64,000 nucleotides of DNA from 66-474 sp035249175 (GCA_035249175.1 DATFGT010000058.1:11267-75266); one strand, 5' to 3'. Counted from the stretch's first letter, positions 8,906 through 18,544 are shown. Made by a program: numbers and translations. The notes: generated by a model not told the origin, from the sequence alone.

Positions 8906-10369
8906 TCAGGCGCGGCCTCCCGGCACGAACAAACCCATGAATTCCGGCACTGGGGTCTGCAGCATACGCTCCGCATCGTCACAAATATCAATGATTTCAT
9001 GTGCCTGCGTCTTCTGCAGGTGGCCTGCCAGCGCGCTCCGGAACTTCGCGAGCAGGACCGGTATGCCTTCGGCGCGGCGGCGTCGATGGCCGATGGGGTA
9101 ATCGATCGAAACCTTCTCCGTCTTTGAACCGTCCTTGAAAAATACCTGCACCGAATTGCCGATATAACGCTTGTCCGGATCGAAATAATCTTTGGTGAAT
9201 TGTGGATTTTCCCTGACAGCCATTTTTGCGCGCAGCATATCGATGCGCGGATCGGTGGCAACCGCGTCGGTGTAATCGTTCGCGGTCAGGCGGCCGAAAA
9301 TCAGCGGCACCGCCACCATGTACTGGATGCAGTGGTCACGGTCGGCGTAATTGGCGAGCGGGCCAGTCTTGTCGATGATGCGCGCGCCGGCTTCCTGGGT
9401 TTCGATCTCGATGCGCTCGATGGCGTCGATGCGGTCCTTCACTTCCGGATGCAGCTTCATCGCACACTCGACCGCGGTCTGCGCATGGAACTCAGCCGGA
9501 TAGCTGATCTTGAACAGCACGTTCTCCATCACGTAGCTGCCGAACGGCCGCTCGAACTCGAACGACTTGCCTCCGAACGCAACGTCGTAGAAACCCCAAG
9601 TCTTCGCGCTCAGTGCCGACGGGTAACTCGGCTCATCGGTGGTCACGGCGTTCAAGGCATGGATCACCGCGCGTCGGCAGGCATCGCCCGCGGCCCAGCT
9701 CTTGCGCGGACCGGTATTGGGCGCGTGTCGATACGTGCGCAAGCTGCCGTTGTCGATCCAACTATTCGAAACCGCGGTGATCACCTGTTCGCGACTGCCC
9801 CCCAGCATTGCGGTCGCGACCGCGGTCGAGGCCAGCCGCACCAGGATCACATGGTCCATGCCGGCGCGGTTGAAGCTGTTCTTCAGCGCGTAGCAACCCT
9901 GGATTTCGTGGGCCTTGATCGCCCAATGCAGCACGTCACGGAGCGTCAGCGGCTTGCCACCGTCGCGGACATTGCTGCGCGACAACCAGTCGGCCATCGC
10001 CAACACCGTGCCGAGATTGTCGGAAGGATGCCCCCACTCGGCGGCGAGCCAGGTGTCGTTGAAATCCAGCCAGCGGATTTGTGTGCCGATGCAGAACGCC
10101 GCTTGCGCGGGATCGAGTTCCAGCGTGGTGCCTGGCACGCGCGCGCCCCCCGCGAGCATCGCACCCGGCACGATCGGCGCCAGGTGCTTCACGCACTGCG
10201 GGAACTTCATCGCCAGCATCGCGCAACCCAGTGCGTCCATCAGCATGTAGCGCGCGGTGTCCCACGCCTCCCGCGATTCGATGCGGTAGGCGAGCACGTA
10301 GTCGGCCACGTCCACCAACGGCTGGTCGGGCGCGGGACGGGCGGCAGAACGGGTAGCGGCTTGGTTCAC
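8906..10369 (-). CDS. prpD: MmgE/PrpD-family 2-methylcitrate dehydratase
   Basis: A 487-residue member of the MmgE/PrpD family, the usual length for PrpD, which dehydrates 2-methylcitrate to 2-methyl-cis-aconitate in propionate catabolism. Family stretches are visible, such as RYMLMDALGCAMLAMKFP, TQIRWLDFNDTWLAAEWGHPSDNLG and KSWAAGDACRRAVIHALNAV. The GTG at 10369 is chosen because CAGGAG lies 6 bases upstream; the frame stays open to 10519 but that extension is not PrpD-like. It stands alone, about 13 kb from prpC and 15 kb from prpB. No acnD or prpF is in the window. Confidence 0.9.
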   Translation of the reverse strand: MNQAATRSAARPAPDQPLVDVADYVLAYRIESREAWDTARYMLMDALGCAMLAMKFPQCVKHLAPIVPGAMLAGGARVPGTTLELDPAQAAFCIGTQIRWLDFNDTWLAAEWGHPSDNLGTVLAMADWLSRSNVRDGGKPLTLRDVLHWAIKAHEIQGCYALKNSFNRAGMDHVILVRLASTAVATAMLGGSREQVITAVSNSWIDNGSLRTYRHAPNTGPRKSWAAGDACRRAVIHALNAVTTDEPSYPSALSAKTWGFYDVAFGGKSFEFERPFGSYVMENVLFKISYPAEFHAQTAVECAMKLHPEVKDRIDAIERIEIETQEAGARIIDKTGPLANYADRDHCIQYMVAVPLIFGRLTANDYTDAVATDPRIDMLRAKMAVRENPQFTKDYFDPDKRYIGNSVQVFFKDGSKTEKVSIDYPIGHRRRRAEGIPVLLAKFRSALAGHLQKTQAHEIIDICDDAERMLQTPVPEFMGLFVPGGRA

Positions 10370-10467
10370 GGGTACTCCTGCGTCGGGATGCGAAGACAGC
10401 CCGCTATTTTGCCAGACGGCGATTTTTCTTGACGATTCTCCTGCCGCCCCCCGACAATCGTGGCGTT

Positions 10468-10586
10468 GTCCCGAAAGGGAGTAGCACCGGATCCGGCCCA
10501 AGCCGGGTTCGCGTGGCAATCGTCAGCACGAACCCAAAGGTTCCGGTTGCCACGGCGGTTCACAGACCGCGCGCGAGACTTTCGAC
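10468..10586 (+). promoter_or_regulatory. yybP-ykoY (Mn2+-sensing) riboswitch
   Basis: The diagnostic halves are present: CGAAAGGGAGTAGC (10472-10485) and GCGAGACTTTCG (10573-10584), with CGAAAG and CTTTCG pairing as the closing stem and the conserved GGGAGTAGC and GAGACTTT flanking it. Between them are pairing arms expected of the two coaxial helices. It precedes a TerC/YjbE-type membrane protein gene, a known partner of this Mn2+ riboswitch class. Response to Mn2+ is from family knowledge; the fold was judged by eye. Confidence 0.85.
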
Positions 10587-10612
10587 ATCCCGTGCTGCAT
10601 TCGCGGCCGGGG

Positions 10613-10627
10613 GTTCGATCGTCGAAC
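10613..10627 (+). promoter_or_regulatory. Hairpin just before the terC ribosome site
   Basis: GTTCGA-TCG-TCGAAC is a perfect 6-bp stem with a 3-nt loop, 5 bases upstream of the GGAGG ribosome site. It may be part of the riboswitch expression platform. No T run follows, so control of translation or of RNA decay is more likely than termination. Confidence 0.45.
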
Positions 10628-10643
10628 GCACTGGAGGAACCGC

Positions 10644-11351
10644 ATGTACGTGATCAACGAGCTGCTGAACCATCCCCTCGATCCCGCGTTCTGGAGCGGC
10701 CTTGGCTCGATCATCGTGATCGACCTGGTGTTGGCTGGCGACAACGCAATCGTGATCGCGCTGGCTGCGCGCAGCCTGCCACAACACCACCATTTCCGGG
10801 TGATCTTCTGGGGCGTGGTCGGGGCGATCGTGGTACGTATAGCGATGACCGCCGCGGTGCTTTGGCTGCTGCAAATTCCCGGGCTGATGTTGGCGGGCGG
10901 GATCATCCTGATACCGATCGCGTGGCGCCTGCTCAAGCACGAGGAACACAGCGGGCCGACGCTGAAACGCAGGGTGACCGACTTCTGGACCGCCATGGGT
11001 ACCATCGTCGTGGCCGACGCATTGATGGGTCTCGACAACGTCCTGGGCATCGCCGGCGCATCGGGTGGGCACTTGGGACTCGTCGTACTGGGCCTGCTGG
11101 TCAGCGTGCCGCTGGTGGTATGGGGCTCGACCTTGCTGCTCAAGCTGATCGAGCGCTGGCCGGTGATCGTCTACATCGGCGCCGCGGCGATCGCGTGGAC
11201 CGCTGCGCGCATGATTACCCGCGACGGCCTGGTGGAAGACTGGTTCAACGCGCACGATCCCATGCGTTACGCCGTGGATGCCGTGCTGGTGACCGGCGTG
11301 ACGGGCATGGGCTGGTGGCTGCGCCGGCGCAAGCGATTGCGGCAGGGATGA
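10644..11351 (+). CDS. TerC/YjbE-family integral membrane protein, probable Mn2+ exporter
   Basis: A 235-residue protein with about seven transmembrane segments. The family's acidic membrane motifs are present: IVIDLVLAGDNAIVIALAAR (about residues 24-43) and VADALMGLDNVLGIAGA (about 121-137), whose Asp/Asn residues likely bind metal. YjbE-type TerC proteins behind yybP-ykoY riboswitches export manganese, which fits the element immediately upstream. A GGAGG site sits 6 bases before the ATG. It appears to be a single-gene unit. Confidence 0.88.
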   Translation: MYVINELLNHPLDPAFWSGLGSIIVIDLVLAGDNAIVIALAARSLPQHHHFRVIFWGVVGAIVVRIAMTAAVLWLLQIPGLMLAGGIILIPIAWRLLKHEEHSGPTLKRRVTDFWTAMGTIVVADALMGLDNVLGIAGASGGHLGLVVLGLLVSVPLVVWGSTLLLKLIERWPVIVYIGAAAIAWTAARMITRDGLVEDWFNAHDPMRYAVDAVLVTGVTGMGWWLRRRKRLRQG

Positions 11352-11367
11352 GATCCGGATCGCGGAA

Positions 11368-11910
11368 TCAGAACGCCGACCCCGGCTGCTCCAGGAAGGC
11401 AAGCTCCTCCGGCGTCGAGGCACGGCCGAGCACGCGATTGCGATGCGGATAACGGCCGAAGCGGTCGATGATCGCCTTGTGCTTCAACTCGAAGTTGTAA
11501 TTGAGCTCCAGCCCCGGATGCCGGAACAGGCGCTCCGCTTCAACGTGGATCACGCGCGATTCCGAGTGCATGAAGGGCATGTACAGGAATGCGAGGCCCG
11601 CAGAAGGAACGGCATGATCCGCGCCTGCGCGGATGGCCTCCTGCGCCAGCACCAGCGCCATGCCATCGCACGCGAACGCACGCGCGTCATCGCGAAACAG
11701 ATTGCGTGAGAACTGGTCGAGTACGACGATCTCGGCCAACCTGCCTTCTGGCGTGTCACGCCACGCCGCGAGCTCGCCATGCGACGCCGCTTGATGCGTT
11801 TCGCCGAAACGCGCGCGGATTCCGGCGTCGAACGCCACATCTTTCCTGAAGAGTTGTTCCGGCGTTGCTTCCTCGAACCAGAAATGCAGCACGTCTTGCG
11901 GATTCACCAC
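11368..11910 (-). CDS. DUF924-family protein
   Basis: A 180-residue soluble protein. The start MVNPQDVLHFWF, the motif LAEIVVLDQFSRNLFRDDARAFA (read with residues about 59-81), the helical FLYMPFMHSES and the ending RNRVLGRASTPEELAFLEQPG are the pattern of the DUF924 family, an alpha-helical TPR-like fold of unknown function common in proteobacteria. It is convergent with the TerC gene, 16 bp away, and lies just downstream of a membrane protein gene on the same strand. Confidence 0.85.
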   Translation of the reverse strand: MVNPQDVLHFWFEEATPEQLFRKDVAFDAGIRARFGETHQAASHGELAAWRDTPEGRLAEIVVLDQFSRNLFRDDARAFACDGMALVLAQEAIRAGADHAVPSAGLAFLYMPFMHSESRVIHVEAERLFRHPGLELNYNFELKHKAIIDRFGRYPHRNRVLGRASTPEELAFLEQPGSAF

Positions 11911-11944
11911 TCAAAGCTCCTTGATGCCGGCATGCCGGGGCCAC

Positions 11945-12796
11945 TCACATCCAGCGCCTGGCCGACTTCTCGCGAAATGCATCAGCCACCAACTGGCTGT
12001 CGAAACCGGCGGGCGCCTCGCCATTTGCCGCGTAAAGGTAAATCGCGACCTGGTAGATCGTCTGCAGGGTCGATTGGATCAATCCCAGCGCAACGAGATA
12101 AATCACGAGGATCGCAGCGATGACCAGCAGCGCCACCTTGCCGGCCTGGATCGCGATGAAGAACAGGATGATCGCCGGCACGACGCCGAACAGGGCGAAG
12201 ATCAATCCGAAACTGACGTTGCCGATGATCTGTTCGCCCCAGGTACGCTTCAGCATTTCCACCGAGCGCTTGTACGATTCGATCGGACCACTTCCTTCGA
12301 CCACCAGCACCGGCACCACCAGGAACGACGTGACCGACCAGGCCATTCCGAGCAAACTGACGACGATGCGGCCGATGAACCCAACCTTCTCTTCCAGCAG
12401 GCGCAACAATATGCCGACGGTGCTGGTCATGAGCGCCCAGCCCAAGATTTGCGGCAACCGTTGCCAGGCAAAGGCCAACCCATAGCCGAGACTCGGCTGC
12501 TCGCCATCGATCTGCTTCAACACGCACGCAATCAATGCCGAGTTGAAAAAAATGATCACGAAATAATCGAGGAAATAAAACAGGAACATCGCCGCGTACA
12601 TTTGCGGCGACATGGAGATTGGGCCGTTTGGCCTCGCATGTCCACCGAACTCGACGAGCAGCGGCGTGGCGAACAGGGCGATGATGATCGCCAGGGCCGC
12701 CCCGGAAATGAGCGGAAACACGACCAGGCGCTTGTCCCGCTTCAGCATCTGCCAGGACGCGTCCATCAGTTGCCAGGTTCTTGCAAACTTGCCCAT
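11945..12796 (-). CDS. Multi-pass inner-membrane protein of unknown function (DUF6159-like)
   Basis: A 283-residue protein with about six hydrophobic segments. It starts MGKFARTWQLMDASWQMLKR, an amphipathic head, then FPLISGAALAIIIALFATP; later segments include FLFYFLDYFVIIFFNSALIA and a pair near the C-terminus. The head and the FxxY/FFNSALIA pattern recall the DUF6159 membrane-protein family, but this is recognition by eye only. The start is the ATG at 12796. It sits between an S9 peptidase gene and the DUF924 gene, all on the same strand; no function is indicated. Confidence 0.75.
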   Translation of the reverse strand: MGKFARTWQLMDASWQMLKRDKRLVVFPLISGAALAIIIALFATPLLVEFGGHARPNGPISMSPQMYAAMFLFYFLDYFVIIFFNSALIACVLKQIDGEQPSLGYGLAFAWQRLPQILGWALMTSTVGILLRLLEEKVGFIGRIVVSLLGMAWSVTSFLVVPVLVVEGSGPIESYKRSVEMLKRTWGEQIIGNVSFGLIFALFGVVPAIILFFIAIQAGKVALLVIAAILVIYLVALGLIQSTLQTIYQVAIYLYAANGEAPAGFDSQLVADAFREKSARRWM

Positions 12797-12861
12797 GTCC
12801 GCATCCCCTTGCGTGGTTTGAGTGTCACCGCACCGGCGTCCGCACCGCAACGTTGTCCGCG

Positions 12862-14847
12862 CTACTTCAAGTGCCTGGTCATCCAGTCCATCCAGCGCCG
12901 ATACACATCGGTCTGCTGCACGATGTCGCCCGGAAAATGCGTGTCGGCCGGATACGCCCAGAACTCTACCTGGACGCCGTTGTCGCGCAGCGCGTGGTAC
13001 CACTCGTAACTGTTGACCAGCGGCACGTTCGGATCGCCGACGTCGCCCATGATCAGCGTCGGCGCCTTGACGCTGCGCGCATGCGTGATCGGCGACTGCT
13101 GGCGCCAGATGTCCCAGCCCTCTGCGCTCCACGGCGTGCTGCCGAAGAAATAGGTATCGCCCATCTGGTAGTACGCGACCGTGTAGTCCATCACCCAGTC
13201 GGTCAATGACGCGCCGGCCACGGCGGCCTTCCACACGTCGTAGTGGCCGGTGAGCCACGTGGTCATGTAGCCACCGTACGACCAGCCGGAAACGCCGATG
13301 CGATTCGTGTCCACGATGCCCAGCTTCTCGACTGCAGCCAAGCCGGCCATCACGTCCTTGCCGGGGCCCGTGCCGGTGTCGCGATAGATCGCGTGCTGGT
13401 ACGCATCGCCGAGATTGGTGCTGCCACGATAATTCGGCTGGAACACCAGGAATCCGGCGGCCGACAGAAGCTGCGGCAAGGGCGAGAAGCGCACGGTGGA
13501 CGCGCTCTCCGGCCCCCCGTGGATCACCAGCACCAGCGGGTACGTCTTGCCCTTGTGGTAGCCGACGGGATACGTCAGCACACCGTCAGCATTCACGCCG
13601 CCGTCGCTGTTCCATTGCACCGACTCGGTACGCGCCAGGTCCAGCTTGTCCACGAACGCGTTGACATCGGTGAGGCGGCGCGGCTTGGCGTTCGCCGAGG
13701 CCATCACGTACAACTCGTCGGGATGTGTTGGGGTACTGCCGACGAATGCGACCTCGCCGGTTTTCGCGACACTCAAGTCATTGCCGGCTTCGACGTCACC
13801 GAGATCCAGCACGCGCGCCGCGCCATCCGATGGTTGTTCCCACAGCACCGAGCGCGTACCGAGCTCACCTTGCAGCAGCAACGCCCTGCTGCCCGGCAAC
13901 CACGCATACGCATTGAGATTGCGCGCCAGCGCTGCGGTCGCATCGCGCGTTGCGCCACGCCCGCCGACGTACACCGCGTTGCCGTTGTTCTGGTCGCCGT
14001 TGCGTACGCGCAGGAAAGCGAATGTCCTGCCATCGGATGCGTACGCGAAATCGTTGGCGCCTTGATCGCCGACCACTGTCGTCGGCTTGCCCTTCCCGTC
14101 TGCGGCGACTTCGGCGATCACCGAACGGAACGACGGTCCCCAGTATGGGCTTGGGAATTTCGTGAAGACGATTGACTTGCCATCGCGGCTCCACACCAAC
14201 GGCGTGGCGCCTTCCTGATCGGTCTGCAGCGAGTAGTCGCCCTGGGTCAGCCGCGTCGCGGTGCCGCCCGTTGCCGCCACGACCCACAAGTGCCATGGCG
14301 CCAGCGCCTTGCGCAGCAGGAAATTGCCATCGGTCACCTGGAATGCCTTGTCGTGCGCCTTGATCGCCTTGTCATTGATCGGCGGATCTTGCGTCATGTA
14401 GGCGATGCGGTCGCCGTCCGGACTCCAGGTGAACTCGTCGATGCCCTCTTTCGTATCGGTGATGCGTTGCGCGTCGCCGCCCGCCATTGGCATCACGTAA
14501 ATCTGCGATTGTTTGGTCTTGTCGTCCTTCGCGAGGAATGCGAGGCGCGTGCCGTCCGGCGACCAGCGTGGCGAGGACACGCCCTCGCGATCGTGCGTCA
14601 GGGCACGTTTCGCGCCACTTGCCACATCGACGACGTCGATCCGGGTGTCGTGCTTGTCGGTTTTCCAGACCGGCGTGATCACGACGATGGCGACGGATTT
14701 GCCGTCCGGCGAGAGTTGCGGATCGGAAAGCTTCACCAGCCGCTGCAGGTCGTCCAGCCGGAACGGTGTCGCCGCGACCGACGCCAATGGCGCACCCGCG
14801 AACAGCGCAATGAGCACGATCAGCCAGCCTGCGCGCAGACGATTCAT
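12862..14847 (-). CDS. Secreted S9-family (prolyl oligopeptidase-like) serine peptidase
   Basis: A 661-residue exported peptidase. A signal peptide (MNRLRAGWLIVLIALFAG...SVAA) is followed by an N-terminal beta-propeller with TolB-like repeats (LSPDGKSVA, WSPDGTRLA, WSPDGDRIA) and a C-terminal alpha/beta-hydrolase domain. The catalytic triad is visible: nucleophile in GVSGWSYGGY (Ser about 523), Asp about 605 in GDVGDPNVP and His about 637 in PADTHFPG. The oxyanion segment is VIHGGPES. This is the acylaminoacyl-peptidase/dipeptidyl-peptidase branch (S9C) that trims peptides in the periplasm. The start is the ATG at 14847; the frame is open upstream but without a signal sequence. Confidence 0.9.
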   Translation of the reverse strand: MNRLRAGWLIVLIALFAGAPLASVAATPFRLDDLQRLVKLSDPQLSPDGKSVAIVVITPVWKTDKHDTRIDVVDVASGAKRALTHDREGVSSPRWSPDGTRLAFLAKDDKTKQSQIYVMPMAGGDAQRITDTKEGIDEFTWSPDGDRIAYMTQDPPINDKAIKAHDKAFQVTDGNFLLRKALAPWHLWVVAATGGTATRLTQGDYSLQTDQEGATPLVWSRDGKSIVFTKFPSPYWGPSFRSVIAEVAADGKGKPTTVVGDQGANDFAYASDGRTFAFLRVRNGDQNNGNAVYVGGRGATRDATAALARNLNAYAWLPGSRALLLQGELGTRSVLWEQPSDGAARVLDLGDVEAGNDLSVAKTGEVAFVGSTPTHPDELYVMASANAKPRRLTDVNAFVDKLDLARTESVQWNSDGGVNADGVLTYPVGYHKGKTYPLVLVIHGGPESASTVRFSPLPQLLSAAGFLVFQPNYRGSTNLGDAYQHAIYRDTGTGPGKDVMAGLAAVEKLGIVDTNRIGVSGWSYGGYMTTWLTGHYDVWKAAVAGASLTDWVMDYTVAYYQMGDTYFFGSTPWSAEGWDIWRQQSPITHARSVKAPTLIMGDVGDPNVPLVNSYEWYHALRDNGVQVEFWAYPADTHFPGDIVQQTDVYRRWMDWMTRHLK

Positions 14848-14947
14848 GACGGTCCTCGTTTTCCCCTGCGCCACGCCGGGCGCGACCGCGTCAGCATAGC
14901 GCGCGGCAGACTTGCCGGCACGCGATGGTGTCGGCATCCTCGCCGAA

Positions 14948-16972
14948 ATGGCAACGACCTTCCCGCACCTTCTTGCGCCGCTCGACCTCGGTTTCTGCAC
15001 GCTGCCCAACCGCGTGTTGATGGGTTCGATGCACACGGGATTGGAAGACCGCGCGCGCGACTTCGGGAAACTTGCCGAATACTTCGCGGCCCGCGCGCGT
15101 GGCGGCGTCGGTTTGATGGTGACCGGCGGCTTCTCGCCCAACATCGCGGGTTGGCTGAAACCGTTTTCCAGCCGCCTGTCTTCGCGTTGGCAGGTCGCGC
15201 CGCACCGGCGCATCACCGGCGCCGTGCACGCGGCGGGTGGACGGATCTGCCTGCAGATCCTCCACGCGGGACGCTACGGTTTCCATCCGCTGTCGGTGGC
15301 GCCGTCCGCAATCAAGTCGCCGATTACCCCATTCACGCCGCGAGCCCTATCCGGCAGCGGTGTCAAACGCACCATTCGCGCTTTCGTGCGCTGCGCGGAG
15401 CTGGCGCAGGTCGCCGGTTACCACGGCATCGAGATCATGGGCAGCGAGGGTTACCTGATCAACCAGTTCCTGGCCGAGCGCTCCAACCGGCGCAGCGACC
15501 GTTGGGGCAGTTCGGTAGAAAACCGGATGCGCTTTCCCATCGAAATCGTGCGACGCACGCGCGAAGCGGTGGGCCGCGATTTCATCATCATCTATCGCTT
15601 GTCGATGCTGGACTTGGTGGATCGCGCGCAGGCTTGGGACGAAATCGTCGCGCTGGCGAAGGAGGTGGAAGCGGCCGGCGCCACGCTGATCAATACCGGC
15701 ATCGGTTGGCACGAAGCACGCGTGCCGACCATCGTCACCAGCGTGCCGCGTGGCGCATTCACGTGGGTGACGCGGCGCATGAAGGACAACCTGCGCATTC
15801 CGCTGATCACCACCAACCGCATCAACATGCCGGCTGTTGCGGAGACGGTGCTGGCACGCGGCGACGCCGACATGGTGTCGATGGCGCGTCCCCTGCTGGC
15901 CGATCCCGAGTGGGTGGCGAAAGCGCGCAACGGACGTGCGTCGCTGATCAACCCGTGCATCGCCTGCAACCAGGCCTGCCTCGACCATGTGTTCGAAAAC
16001 AAGCGTGCATCGTGCCTGATGAACCCGCACGCGTGTTACGAAACCGAGTTGGTGGATGCGCCGGTCGCGCACAAGAAAAGATTTGCGGTGATCGGCGCAG
16101 GCCCGGCGGGACTGGCCTGCGCGACCACGCTGGCGCAACGCGGTCACATCGTCACGTTGTACGAACAGTCGAATGAAATCGGCGGTCAGTTCAATCTTGC
16201 AAGACGCATTCCCGGCAAGGAGGAATTCGTCGAACCGATGCGCTACTGGGGCAACCTGCTCGCCGAGCTGGACGTCACCTTGCACATCGGTACGCGCGCC
16301 GGCGCGGCGATGTTGCAGGCCGGCAACTACGACGCCGTGGTGGTGGCGACCGGCGTCACGCCACGCGACCCGCACATTCCGGGACAGGATCACCCGATGG
16401 TGATGAATTACCACGATGCCGTCATGGGTCATCGCGCCATCGGCCAACGCGTCGCGATCATCGGCGCGGGCGGCATCGGTTTCGACGTCGCGGAATTCCT
16501 GACCCAACCGCCGCCCTCGCCCACCACCGACATTGCGCGTTGGACGCGCGAATGGGGCGTCGACACCACGTTTGAACGCCGCGGTGGACTCGCCAAGCCA
16601 GAGGTCGAACCCTCGCCGCGCGAGGTATGGCTGCTGCAACGCAGCACCGGACGTCCAGGCAAACGGCTCAACAAGACCACCGGTTGGGTGCACCGCGCGG
16701 CCTTGAAAGCCAAGGGTGTGCAGATGCTGGGTGGCATCGCTTACCAAAAGATCGACGATGAAGGCCTGCACGTCACGGTCGACGGCAAACCCCGGACCTT
16801 CGCGGTCGACAACGTGATCATTTGTGCCGGGCAGGAGTCGAACCGATCATTGGCGAACGAACTGGTCGCGCTCGGGATTGCCATGCACGTGATCGGCGGC
16901 GCCGATGTTGCCGTCGAACTCGACGCCAAGCGCGCGATCCGGCAGGCAACAGAGCTGGCCGCAGCCCTCTGA
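14948..16972 (+). CDS. fadH: NADH:flavin oxidoreductase/2,4-dienoyl-CoA reductase (FadH-like)
   Basis: A 674-residue three-part enzyme. An FMN-binding old-yellow-enzyme TIM barrel (LLAPLDLGFCTLPNRVLMGSMHTGLE...; GYHGIEIMGSEGYLINQFL) is followed by a 4Fe-4S cluster region, CIACNQAC plus a later Cys in RASCLMNP (about residues 336-357), and FAD/NAD(P)-binding domains with VIGAGPAGLACATTLA and IIGAGGIGFDVAEFL. This is the layout of E. coli FadH, which reduces 2,4-dienoyl-CoA in the oxidation of unsaturated fatty acids; related reductases exist. The start at 14948 (MATTFPHLLAPL) matches the family start although no strong ribosome site is visible. Confidence 0.88.
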   Translation: MATTFPHLLAPLDLGFCTLPNRVLMGSMHTGLEDRARDFGKLAEYFAARARGGVGLMVTGGFSPNIAGWLKPFSSRLSSRWQVAPHRRITGAVHAAGGRICLQILHAGRYGFHPLSVAPSAIKSPITPFTPRALSGSGVKRTIRAFVRCAELAQVAGYHGIEIMGSEGYLINQFLAERSNRRSDRWGSSVENRMRFPIEIVRRTREAVGRDFIIIYRLSMLDLVDRAQAWDEIVALAKEVEAAGATLINTGIGWHEARVPTIVTSVPRGAFTWVTRRMKDNLRIPLITTNRINMPAVAETVLARGDADMVSMARPLLADPEWVAKARNGRASLINPCIACNQACLDHVFENKRASCLMNPHACYETELVDAPVAHKKRFAVIGAGPAGLACATTLAQRGHIVTLYEQSNEIGGQFNLARRIPGKEEFVEPMRYWGNLLAELDVTLHIGTRAGAAMLQAGNYDAVVVATGVTPRDPHIPGQDHPMVMNYHDAVMGHRAIGQRVAIIGAGGIGFDVAEFLTQPPPSPTTDIARWTREWGVDTTFERRGGLAKPEVEPSPREVWLLQRSTGRPGKRLNKTTGWVHRAALKAKGVQMLGGIAYQKIDDEGLHVTVDGKPRTFAVDNVIICAGQESNRSLANELVALGIAMHVIGGADVAVELDAKRAIRQATELAAAL

Positions 16973-17009
16973 TTGCGCGCGTGGCCGTTGCAAAGGTCGT
17001 TAATCTTCG

Positions 17010-17046
17010 TGAACGAATCCTAAAGGAGCGTTGTTACATTCGTTCA
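17010..17046. promoter_or_regulatory. Inverted repeat in the leader of the sigma-54 activator gene
   Basis: TGAACGAAT (17010-17018) and ATTCGTTCA (17038-17046) form a perfect 9-bp inverted repeat with a 19-bp spacer, about 60 bp before the activator ATG. It may be an operator or a leader hairpin; nothing ties it to a named regulator. Confidence 0.45.
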
Positions 17047-17107
17047 TGCCCTGTTTGGATACTTAAACTCTCTCGCGGACCCTCCCAGACCACTACAGGA
17101 GTGGGTC

Positions 17108-18544
17108 ATGGCTCCCCGTACGGGTCATGTTTTGCTGGTCAACGGCCGCGCGGGTTTGTTGAAGCTGGCCACCGCAGCAGCCGGCGCAGCGCACTGTCAG
17201 CTCACTTCGGTCGCGGGACTGGAGCCCGCCTTGTCGTGGGTTGCAAAAAAGCAGTTCGACCTGATCCTCATGGACGCATCGTCGCTTGGCGAGGATGCCC
17301 TCAGACACTTCCTGGATCTCGACCTGACGCGACAAGGCCACATCGTGGTCGCTGGAAGCTCCGGCGCGAATCTCCGCAACCGCGGCGCCAACGGCAGCGC
17401 CGAACACGTGACCGAGCCTTTGTCGCTGGAAGCCTTGCTGGGCCTGATGAACCAGGCCCTGCTGCGCACGCCTTCGCGGGAAATCCAGTTCGACGGACAG
17501 TGCGGCATGATCGGCCGCACCCTGCGCATGCAGACATTGTTCGAAAACATCCGCCGCGTTGCGCCACTCGAAGTCGGAGTGCTGGTGCATGGCGAAAGCG
17601 GCACCGGCAAGGAAATGGTCGCACAGGCCTTGCACAGGCTCAGCGGCCGCACCGGTGAGTTCGTGGCTGTGAACTGCGGGGCGATTTCGCCCGATCTGTT
17701 GAGCAGCCACTTGTTCGGTCACGAGCGGGGCTCGTTTACAGGTGCCACGCAATTGCACGCGGGGTATTTCGAGCAGGCCCGGGGCGGCACCCTGTTCCTC
17801 GACGAGATCACCGAAATGCCGTTGGCCCTGCAGGTGTACCTGCTGCGGGTGATCGAAACCCACAGTGTCACGCGCGTGGGGGGCACCCGCGAGATACCGA
17901 TCGATGTGCGCGTGATTGCCGCGTCCAATCGCGACCTGCAACACGCCGTCGCAATGGGCGTCCTGCGGCAGGACCTGTATTTTCGTTTGCTGGAATTCCC
18001 CCTGACGGTGCCACCATTGCGCGAGCGACGCGAGGACATACCGCTTCTCGCGCAACACTTCCTCGACCAGTTGAATGATCGGTACGGCACGGGCAAACGG
18101 CTGAGCACGCAAGCGATGGACGCACTTGTCAAACGTCCGTGGCCCGGCAATGTGCGCGAACTGCTGCACACGATTCGGCGCCAATACATCACGGCCGGCG
18201 ACGCCCACGAAATCGAAGTACTCGATGACCCCGGGCGCATCCCGCACCGCCGCGCCTCCGACACGCGCGAACCATCTAACAGCGGCATCGGGCCGCATTC
18301 GATCCCCTCGTCCGCCGTGCTGGATGGAACAATCCATTTCAGCGTGGGCACGACGTTCGAGGAAATAGAACGCGAGGCGCTGCTGAAAACGCTGGCCCAT
18401 TTCCACAACAACAAGCGGGAAGCGGCGCGGGCGCTGGGCATTTCACTCAAGACCGTCTACAACAAACTGCTGCGCTACCGGTCGCAAGGGCTGATCGGCG
18501 AGGATGTCCTGGGCGAGCCGGAAGGCAACGGACGCGCCGCCTGA
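17108..18544 (+). CDS. Sigma-54-dependent transcriptional activator (NtrC/Fis type)
   Basis: A 478-residue enhancer-binding protein. The first ~115 residues resemble a degenerate receiver domain (KKQFDLILMDASSLGEDALRHF) that may not be phosphorylated in the usual way. The AAA+ domain follows with Walker A GESGTGKE (about residue 161), the sigma-54-contact loop as GSFTGA (about 208; usual form GAFTGA), Walker B GTLFLDEITEM (about 226) and the LYFRLLEFPLTVPPLRER segment. The C-terminus is a Fis-type helix-turn-helix (KREAARALGISLKTVYNKL). The start has an ACAGGAG site. It is convergent with a five-gene secretion operon whose first gene has a sigma-54 promoter, so it is the likely activator of that operon. 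Confidence 0.92.
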   Translation: MAPRTGHVLLVNGRAGLLKLATAAAGAAHCQLTSVAGLEPALSWVAKKQFDLILMDASSLGEDALRHFLDLDLTRQGHIVVAGSSGANLRNRGANGSAEHVTEPLSLEALLGLMNQALLRTPSREIQFDGQCGMIGRTLRMQTLFENIRRVAPLEVGVLVHGESGTGKEMVAQALHRLSGRTGEFVAVNCGAISPDLLSSHLFGHERGSFTGATQLHAGYFEQARGGTLFLDEITEMPLALQVYLLRVIETHSVTRVGGTREIPIDVRVIAASNRDLQHAVAMGVLRQDLYFRLLEFPLTVPPLRERREDIPLLAQHFLDQLNDRYGTGKRLSTQAMDALVKRPWPGNVRELLHTIRRQYITAGDAHEIEVLDDPGRIPHRRASDTREPSNSGIGPHSIPSSAVLDGTIHFSVGTTFEEIEREALLKTLAHFHNNKREAARALGISLKTVYNKLLRYRSQGLIGEDVLGEPEGNGRAA

